Shown here: one piece after another, positions 26,259-64,000 of the stretch
How the letters are laid out: each line of letters opens with the position of its first letter
Position numbering within the stretch: position 1 is the first letter of the stretch
NCBI RefSeq assembly: GCF_000003815.2
Contig: NC_049979.1
Coordinates: 11,314,471 to 11,378,470, forward strand
From: Branchiostoma floridae
Taxonomy: Eukaryota; Chordata; Leptocardii; Amphioxiformes; Branchiostomatidae
DNA: 64,000 nucleotides
Direction: 5' to 3'
Notes under the pieces: generated by a model
The model's input: only the letters and a program-made list of their open reading frames with translations
What the model was told of the DNA's origin: nothing
Database searches by the model: none
Translations under genes and position numbers: made by a program

Positions 26259-26361
26259 CACGGAAAAGATGTTGATGATTTTCTGTGTGCACAAGACGAC
26301 GCTAAGTTCCAGGTCCCCGCGGAAGGACAGTGACGCCACCAAAAGTGACGTTGACAGATGA
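26259..26361 (+). CDS. Probable last coding exon of the same unidentified gene
   Basis: Follows a CATGGCAG acceptor. The shared codon AG/C gives S, then TEKMLMIFCVHKTTLS, SRSPRKDSDATKSDVDR and TGA at 26359-26361. The tail is rich in Ser, Lys, Arg and Asp, like a flexible cytoplasmic or nuclear C-terminus. No clear polyadenylation signal is seen close by. Function unknown. Confidence 0.42.
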
Positions 26362-29300
26362 CACTATAGCGGCGACACGCCCACTGACGAAGCTTTATTA
26401 CCTGATATGCCCAAGAGGATTTCTACCAAGTCTCAAGTCAAAGAGATAGTGCTTCACCCTAGGGACACTTTCACTAGATGTTGTGTTGACATACACGATT
26501 AATAAGCCGTAAGAATATCAAAGGGTGAAAATGCAGTAGCTTAAAAGTTCACAGCTAAACAGTTGAGAAAGGCATTACTACATTGCCTATTCATTTTGAA
26601 AATCGCGAAACCGTCTTTCAGACGCGCCAGGGCGTGAAGCTATCGTTATGTAAAGTTAAGATAGGCTGTCATGTATCTGATTATACTTCAAGTCGGCACC
26701 ATATATCTGTGCGTGCGCGATATATATGCATGCCACGAAATGATCTACGACATAGCTAAATATAACATATATCCTCGAGCAGCCTATTCATTCTTGAACT
26801 TCCAGGAAGCATATTGAACATTGTAGCTGTCGCAGAGATTGCCTGTCGCCACATCGATTCTGTTTTCTAGCCTGGGTGCCAGCCTTAACTCTGTGCCAGC
26901 CTTAGCTCTAGCACGATCTCTCTGTAACTTCCGGGCCAAGAGAGCTAAAAGAGCTGGCAGCCATGGTATCTATTTTCGTGTTTCATGGTTTGGAAATGTG
27001 AACAAATGTTAAAGCCAATACTACTGACTGCCCTAAACAAAAGCTCTCCAGTTCCGTCTGTCTTGGGTTACTCTATAGATGATATTCTTGTTTGCATTTG
27101 GTGAACAATTCCTTATTTGATAGTGCGTCGATCTGGAGAAAGGTGAGGAGAATTGTTTGTAAGCTTTGTGTGAAAAGTTGACAGTTTGTGTCAGTTTTCC
27201 TTCAAAACGCTGTATACATCAAGACATGAATCACCAAAAAGTAACAAGGTACTCTAAGCCTTTCACACGTCATCACCTCATGAAAGTATACTTGTATTGA
27301 GTAAGGTTTTAGCACATTGTTTTTAGCAATCAATGATATTCGTTGATATTCACTGAAGACGAAAAACATACATTTGCATATAGATAGTTTTCTTAAATCC
27401 GATTGGTGCCTAAGAGCATGCAGGTCGCGCACATACAGAACATCAAAGATACCAGTCCTAGTCTGATGCTCGGGTTTGGCGCCAAACCTAGCTTGTGAAA
27501 GATTCAGTCATACACTCATTCACCCTCATTCTCCCTCTACAGTTTACATTTGTATCCTGATATAGGGATTATTACAAGTAAGGCGCGTGTTCCTAGTCTG
27601 CAAGCAGGTGTGAGGATCTATCTCAGCGTTGTCAACTAATGATCGCTCATGGGTTCACGCCTCAGTGATCCTCAGTGGAAAGTATATGAACATGTAATAA
27701 AGACGCCGTCCGACCCGGTAGATCTGAAGCGATGATTTGCCTCTAAAACAGGACGAAGCTATGCTCCTTGGCGGTGAACGAATTAGTTGTATGATTCATA
27801 AATGACCCCTGCTCTGATGAGGGATAACAGATTAACAATGATGGATCCATCTAAATCAGGAGATCCTTATGGTGGCGCCACAGTCAATGATGAGGTTATG
27901 CAATATCAAGACTTTTATACTGCAGCTGACCTAAGCAATTCCACCTTAAGATAAATATAGATGATTATACATAAGTCTATATTCCGGACGTGCCTTTGCA
28001 TTTACACAACATCGTTTTTTTCCGCTACATCAGACAGAAACAAATACAAGTACATGGTATCTGAACACGATAAGATGGCGTCGCACTGGCGACGACCTTC
28101 GGCCGAATTTGTAGGTCGCCAGAAGGTCTCTGAATGTGAAAATCGTCATATCTATAGAAAGCAGAGTATTTTTCGCCTGAAAATCACATCGTCGTGGCTC
28201 AAGGACCCGTGAATAGATCGGCCCGTTCTTATACCCCTGTTACATTATCCACGATCTTCAGGCGTATCGATGGAAGATCGGCCATATTTAAGATCGACAG
28301 AGGGTTGCGCGTATTATTCACCTGAAAACCGTCCCTGTCACATATAAGCCATACTTTGTACATTGTGCAATTGTTGTGCAATAAAGTGATAGAGATACCA
28401 CCTGTAGCATTGCTGTCGAAAATGCCCTCAAGAGCTCGCAGACTCGTCGCGTCAGCTGCGTTCCTGATGTGCGGTGCTGGCTATAAGAAAGAAACAACGT
28501 AAAAGTAAAACATACACACAAGTCCGTATCTTTGTGAACTTCGCATTTCTGATGAAGAGCATTAAATTGCACACCTTACAGTTTGTTCGTCAACACGCGG
28601 CATCTGGACTTACTGTAGAAAAGGAAGATATGCAGAAAATTTGCAGAAGGAACCCGAAATATAAGATATTGCGTAAAATATGATGTGACAAAAGTAAATT
28701 GAAATACACAGAGGGACATCCTGTAATTCTAAATGAATCAAAAGGCACTGTTTTGAATGAAAGTATTTTGCTTTGCCCTCTCCGCTTCTCCCTGTCATGG
28801 TAGGGGGCGCTAGGGGGCGCTGCTCTGCAGCTCGATTCGAAGCGAAAACGGCCGCGAGTTCACCTGAGGACATGTATATACCAACAAACTGAAGCGGTTA
28901 GAGAGACAACAACGATTGCCAGCAAACAAAACTAAAACATAATATTACACATATATATGAAGAAACTAGTGCATAACTAACAATTGAAAGACAATGATGA
29001 TGACCATAATGTACTCGTTCGTCCGATTTATTTTCTGTCCGGTACCAAGTTTCAAACTAGCCTCCTCTATCTCCTGATGGTCGGCACGTCGCGTGTGTAT
29101 GGGGGTCACGTCATACGTTTATTACTATATTAGGAACGGTTACAGGTGATAAAGTACGGTATAGTATGACTGGTCCTTTATTCTAACTGCAATTCCCCTA
29201 ATACTGCTACTCAGCAGTACTACTGCTCTGCATGTCCAAGGCCTGAGCTTTACAATGATCTTAAAGCTCCTTCTCCTTTGTCTGCAAACTGTACTATATA

Positions 29301-32300
29301 ACGTTACGTCAGCAGCTAAGACCATGTACGCTTTTGGCGGTAGGTAATTCCTTTCATTCTAGGTCCGGTTCGCTCCACTGATCGCTTTTTCTTGTTGAAA
29401 AGAATGAATATCAGGCTAGTCGATAGGGTTCTACCTCATGAATTGTATTTAAACTTGGACTCGACACTATCTCTCGGGGTCAGGCCTGCCGATATCGACC
29501 TGTGCAGAGTGCAGGGTTTAGTCAGCGGGCCTGAGGTGGGGGCTTACCGGCGCTTTGATGCCGTGGAGGCTGATTGGAACTGGTGACAGCGAACTCTTAT
29601 CTATGTTGTAATCTCTGCCTGATGAAAGCACGCGCTGATTGTGATAGCCATTCCAGCGTATTTATATTTGTTACGGGATTAAGGGATAAAACCTGGAAAA
29701 TCTGACCTTGTTTTCTTCACCGACCTCTTACCAGTTATAGGTATTCGTCATGTTTAACAATAATCACTATAAAGCCGCCTTCCGTGCAAGGGATGGGTCT
29801 TTAGTTCATTCAGCAACCAATGAAAATCATCAAATTCTTTCCGTTCGTGTGCAGCAATATCTTAAAGCTCAATATCATTTTGAAAGATTTCATTTTGAAG
29901 ATGTAGCCTTCTTCACAGAGTTTGGGGGCGGTGGCGTGGGAGGTGGGGGTTGCTGATTGGCGATTTTCGAAGAGATCCAGAAGCCAAACTTATCAAACTT
30001 CTCTGCCACCTCATCGTACCACCCTCTAAACACGATATCTGATGATTCTCAACAATGTCCTTCTGCATCAGGCACAGTTGGTCTGACTTGGTGAAATAAA
30101 TCATATTGATTTGCTGCAAATTTCATTAACTCCGACCTTGAGTAGATCAGCTGCACGGCGATGCTTTATAGCACCGTGATTTTCCGATAATCTATTGGAA
30201 GATCTGATTTGAATAAAGGCTGGCGATATTTCGGATCGTGTGTGGTGGAAGGCAGAGAATTCTGGACACCTGATATCTTCATTAAGTCTACACTGCAGTA
30301 AACGTAGTTCACAGAGGTGCGGACTTTCAGTCTGAGATCTGGTCAATCGATATGTGATCGATCAGTTCTGCAAGGACTCTGTAAATGATAGATATGGGGA
30401 AGTTTACAGCATTGGAATACAGAGTTCTGTATGAGGATGACTTCACTGCTGTGTCGTACCACAAGGAACGAGAAAATCTACTTCTATCTGGCGATTCTTA
30501 TTTTAGTTATGAGCGATCAAAGTGATGCCTGTGTCAGTAAACGACATGCATTGACGAAATCTACTATACTGGGTTAGCTGCACGGTAAGCTTTCAGCAAC
30601 TTTTCCCTACCACGTTATAATATATATGTATAACCTTTGGAAGTTTGAGTATATACATGTAGGTGCAGCGTTTTGTTATAGCTTACAAACTCTATCTAAG
30701 GGCACGGTATTGGAAGGTAGAGCCCATTCCTCTCCTCCCACCGCATTTTATCTCCCAAACCAAAGTCAGTTTTACTCATTTGCACCTGACTGGAGTGAGG
30801 AATGTCGTGTAGGGTGTCTTTCCCAGGGAAACAACGTCTGGTCCGCAATGCCTGTAGTCCAACCGTGACCTCTCGATACCCGGTCCGCCACGGCCACAAA
30901 CATTTAAAGTGACTCACAACAGCAAGAGCATACGCCATACCAACCACGTCATCGCCCTGCAGTGCAGTACAACAAAAAAAGCAATATCTGAGAAATAGAT
31001 TTTCCATTTCTTTAAAACCAGACCGTTCAATTACCGAATTAAGGCACATTATATAAAGCCCATTTGCCTCCACTGGGTAGTTACTACCACCATAAAAATC
31101 GATGATTGGACTGAGCACAAACTGCATCACCTAGCTTTACCCATCGTTGTTGTAATGCGGATTTCAAGTCGTAACATTAGCTAAATCGACTCGTTATCGT
31201 GCCTTCTATGCAGAGCCTCGCAGGCGGGACCACGGGAAGACTCTGCTAAACCTGGCTGAGGTTTCCACTTTTGTGGGGGTGGCCTCTAACCAACTACCAG
31301 CCAATAGGAGAATTGCCTTAATGTTCTTTTTAGGTAATGCCGATTTTCTGATTAGCTGACAGCTTTCAGTAAGTGGCCACATCCACAAAAGTAAAAATGT
31401 CAGCCATTTCGTACAGCCTCGGGCTAGGCTCTGTGTAAGGGAATGCGCCGTGCATTGACTCCGCACTATTGCTGGACGCTAGTCGTTAAGCAGATGTAGA
31501 TCCGACCAAGTATCTCACGTGACACTGCTTTCTTTGTGAGTTCTTATACGTTTTTGCCGTTATATATTAAATTCTTTGTTATTATCTCTTTCCTTTCCCC
31601 AATAGGAAGAAAGCGGATAACTAGACGGACGTATAGAGTGCTAAAAAAGATACTGAGGTGGGCCCGACATCTGCTCGGAGATAAGCTGGCAGCAAAATGG
31701 CTCGCTACAACATTAAGTGCGTCGATTTTCCCCATCGCCAACACGTATCCTCCTGCTGCTGGACATTAGTCTCGGCCGTCACATCTCGATAGCGTCCAGT
31801 TCACCAGGGTTAATCGTTCGTGCGGCCGATGATTTTTCATGTGTAAAGAAAGATCGAAAATGTCGCCTGGCGAGTGGGGATGATTGATGCGCATTTTCCA
31901 CCGGAGAGAGAGCTAATATCTCCGAATGTTAGGCAGGGTAGCTGGCCCTAAATCTCACCTGGCCATCCCAGAAGCCATCTTAGTCCCCTGAAATAATCTC
32001 AAACCCCTCTTAGTCCCCTGAAATAATCTCACACGTTCAATTCTTATTTCATTTAATCTTCATTTATATCATTCATTTTTACTATCCTTCTTATATCTCT
32101 CTTACTCCTCCACATTGTGATGAATTAAAACAAAATAAAACTCTTTCTGTATCACTGTCTGATACTCTGTCAGCCGAAATAACCCCAACCACGCACTCTG
32201 CCTGTCATGGCCAACTTGGTTCGTTTAAAGACCTCGTCATCGTCACCTCAACTCTCTGGAACCGCTGCTTTTAGAGTCCAGTTTACGAGCCACGGCCACT

Positions 32301-34304
32301 ACTCCGAAGTGTGTGTGTAACGGAGCGCCCGGGACATCAACTTGCTCATGCATCTTTATTACTTTGTCGGGGAAAGTCGTAATAAAGCTTGTGTAATAGA
32401 GTCGTGTTACAGAGTCAGTAACGTCTGCATTCAGATGTGAATATGGATATTGTCCTCTATGCCAGGCTTCAATCTAGGGTCAACGTCCTAAGAACAGCAT
32501 TATAGAGCAACGAATCAATAAGATACACAGACTGTTGGTGTGGACACAAAGTAAAAACATCAGATGTAGATGGTTTGACATCTGTTCAGGTTTAGCGCAC
32601 ATGTACAGTCATTTAAAGTTACCACCGTTTCATCGCTAAAATAATGCTCTATAAACCGTTGTTTGAAGAGAAAGGCGATAGGATAATAACTTCGTTTTAT
32701 CAAACTCCGCGTGCGCATCAATTCTGAAATAGCCTGATGAATACCTATGCCTATATATTAGGAGGTTTGGTTCTCGGCTCACGGTGTAAGTTTTACAACA
32801 CCGGGCTGTTCGTGAATTACTTTTCAGTCAGAGTTTTTTTTATTCTTCGAATTCTACTGGTTAACCAACCATGTCCATGTGGTTGATTCTCCGCATCGTA
32901 CAAAGTCATAAAGGATGTTTGAATGAGCTTGGCCAAATTCATCAAGCTCTTGTTACATAACGTCAGGGTTTTTGCTTGGACAAACACAATAGATGGGGTT
33001 GAATAGCCTGTGAACTTGGGCTTCAACATAGATTGATTTCAGCCCAAACAGAGTGAACGAAGATGCAAACTTGAATGCGTTGGAGACACATCTTCCCATG
33101 CCTCCGGGTGGCTTTGTTGGAAGAAGGCAAAGAGTTCCGCAGGGCTTTTCGGTAATCACCAGCGGCAATGAGCGGTGAGAGAGAGACAATAAGATAGTGG
33201 TAGGTGCACAGGTCCTGTAGGCCGGACCCAATCATCAGTAATGAGTGGAGAACAATGATAACATCACACGTGCGGACTACAGAACAGGCCGAGGGAGACC
33301 TGCTGTTAGTTCAATTGACGCTTACAAAGGAAAGATAATGGAGAGGATAATGTCGAAAGTTAAAGACTTTTACTCAAAGCTCACGAAGTTGGTGAAGCTC
33401 ATCATTTCACTAACTGTTGTCTATTGCCTGGACATCAAGCACTTTAAATTGCAATCAAATAAAAGTATAGATGCAATTAGGCCACACATACAGCACACTA
33501 TTGCAACTACAGTCTGGTTGTATGTGCGGTTACACAATTTTTGTCTCTGACTATTCCCCAAATTGGCAGCGGACCACCTGTCTTCTTGTAGCTAGATGGT
33601 TGTCTTGGGGCAGCTAATCAAAGTTTGGAGATAGCTTTATTTCTGTGACGGCCGTTATGTTACAGGGGCACGTGCATGGGACACGAGGAATGAACGGACA
33701 CTGAGAGCGCGGTCAGAGGGATGAAAGTGGCCACCTTAAGACTCGGGCTCATCACCACCTTCTTAAGATGCAAGCACACTTGGACGCTGTGAACAGCCGA
33801 TTACTCACTCATAACTGGCATGGAGTATGCACATGTTCATAACCTATTGTAGAAATTGTCTCAGTGCCCTGACTGGTCACAACACTTTGCAGAAACAAAG
33901 TGTTTAGAAGGAAGGAAATGGCCGTACACTAATCACCAACCGTCATAAGTCTTCCATTGAATGTACATGATATTGCGATTAAATGTTTTTGCTTCCTGAG
34001 AAGCAGGCAGACTTGAACCCTTTGGAATCAGAAGATTCGTTTCACATGAATCCATTTAAGTGACGGGCACCTAGGCAGAAACGAACAGCAGTTGTCAGTG
34101 TTTTCCTTATAGGTGAATACACGGCCTTGTGATGAACCATGTCACACTAGTGAAGACTGCTATGGAGCACTATGTATGGAAATCTTTGCATCCTGATACC
34201 TGATACGGTGTACGATTGACGCCTTGCGGTTTTGTTGTGTTTTACAAGCTACCAGACCGACCAAGATCCTCAAAGGCCTCGCATACTGAAGATTTAGTTA
34301 AACC
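26362..34304. other. Long gene-free stretch
   Basis: About 8 kb between the two small exons and the polycystin-like gene. It holds a doubled AGGGGGCGCT at about 28,803, the tandem duplication at 31,978 and otherwise nothing I can name. It should contain the 3' UTR of the left gene and regulatory DNA of the right gene, but I see no specific sites. Confidence 0.45.
31978..32035. repeat. Short tandem duplication
   Basis: CTTAGTCCCCTGAAATAATC is present twice in direct tandem with a period of about 31 bases. Confidence 0.85.
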
Positions 34305-34425
34305 AACCACTCAGTCACTCATTCACTCAATCGATCACTCACCCACTTATATCTCATTTACTCACCCATCCACTTAATCACCCATTCACTCACTAAATCA
34401 CTCACTTACTCACCCACCCACTCTG
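34305..34425. repeat. Degenerate CACTCA-type simple repeat
   Basis: Runs of CACTCACC, CATTCACTCA and related 4-base steps over about 120 bases, some 780 bases upstream of the polycystin-like start codon. Confidence 0.85.
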
Positions 34426-34780
34426 AATCTTTCCATGAGTTTACCTCTCGTTTTTCCTGCTTAATATGTTATTGTTATATCACTTTACTTGTTCATTCCT
34501 TCATCTGTCACAAATACACAATAATACGTCATGATTTTCTAAACAAAATTTGACTTTTCATCACATTCATCATCTACACAAGTAGGTTTAAAAAACTCTC
34601 ACCTGTGATTTCTAACCTCCTTGATCTACACCTTATTGTAATGAACGCCCAACCGCGCCATGTTGAGATCTTCTCTGGGTGACTAGTCTTGGTCGGATCT
34701 TTTCTTAGATTATGAAAGTCAAGATTCTCTAATTCTCTATATTCCAATCATAAACTTATTGATAAGGTTTCATTGCATAA

Positions 34781-34790
34781 TTATATAAAG
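34781..34790 (+). promoter_or_regulatory. Possible TATA box
   Basis: TTATATAAAG lies about 410 bases before the start codon of the polycystin-like gene. Several ATGs occur between it and the start, so a closer TATA-less start site is equally possible. Confidence 0.2.
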
Positions 34791-35173
34791 CTGTGCCTTC
34801 GTCTTATCAGGGCATGAACAAAGGTATGAGAGCACTGAGAGCACGGAACGATTGAGAATGATGAATTTCGTACATTGACCTATGTCTACTATCTGTCAGC
34901 CAATACCAGGTAAAAGTGGGTACTAGTTTGAATAAAGGATGTCGCTTAGTTGCATTTTGACTGTTTGGCCAATTTCTACCATTTTCCAGCGAACTGCGGA
35001 GCCTGGTAGAGGTTACTTTTTGACGGAGGTGTTCGGAATAGAACCATGACTCATGGGGCGGGGCTTCGCGACCGGTCCTTTGATGACAGAGGCTCTGTAA
35101 AAAGTGAACTCCTACCTCTCGACACGTCATTTGTTTCTTCACCACGGCGGACACACGCACACAGACACGGTGC

Positions 35174-35188
35174 ATGGTGAGGGAGTAG
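35174..35188 (+). promoter_or_regulatory. Short upstream ORF in the 5' leader
   Basis: An ATG 28 bases before the chosen start opens four codons and closes at TAG (35186-35188). It would lie in the 5' leader if transcription starts upstream. Short upstream ORFs often lower translation, but function here is inference. Confidence 0.35.
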
Positions 35189-35201
35189 AGCTGCCCCAGC
35201 C

Positions 35202-63976
<28,775 letters not shown>

Positions 63977-64000
63977 GTATGCTATCTCTTTGCTTTGTGT

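Noticed and set aside
29353-29586. Possible exon (RMNIRLVDRVLPHELYLN...) after a TTCATTCTAG acceptor
   Set aside because: Ends in a stop with no upstream partner in frame and no recognisable family.

Overview
The window reads as animal nuclear DNA from an invertebrate deuterostome, most likely a lancelet (Branchiostoma). This is an inference from the domain-shuffled polycystin-1 family gene, small phase-matched exons in moderately short introns, tRNA-derived SINEs, a LINE with YVDD reverse transcriptase and many fold-back elements. No sequence search could be run. There is no sign of bacterial, viral or organellar DNA.

Layout. 1-25,450: no gene recognised; it holds a (CT)n tract (751-880), a 43-bp minisatellite (about 1,976-2,762), a TG tract, several short inverted-repeat elements (10,033-10,220; 11,720-11,956; 12,811-12,928; 21,594-21,747), two pairs of local duplications and a broken LINE on the minus strand (23,034-25,355) carrying a foreign insert. 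25,458-26,361: two small plus-strand blocks that look like the last coding exons of an otherwise unseen gene. 26,362-34,700: nothing recognisable. 34,781-63,976: one large plus-strand gene that runs off the right edge.

The main gene. I assembled 34 exons by joining reading frames across GT/AG borders, with every phase checked (5,899 coding bases, about 1,966 residues in the window). It encodes a polycystin-1 family membrane protein. In order: signal peptide, short Cys-rich segment, thrombospondin type 1 repeat, N-terminal part of a MAM domain, C-type lectin domain with EPN motif, F-type lectin (fucolectin) domain, F5/8C (discoidin) domain, the rest of the MAM domain, two EGF repeats, REJ module, GAIN/GPS with a complete HL-T cleavage site, TM1, PLAT, then TM2 and TM3. 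The remaining channel-like segments should lie beyond 64,000.

The most interesting point is that the three adhesion or lectin domains sit in four exons placed exactly inside the MAM domain. All cassette borders are phase 1 and the cassette is 1,200 coding bases, so skipping it keeps frame and rejoins an intact MAM. Second, intron 26 is inflated by a 6.5-kb terminal-inverted-repeat element with long GC-rich ends. Third, intron 1 holds a perfect 39-bp inverted repeat.
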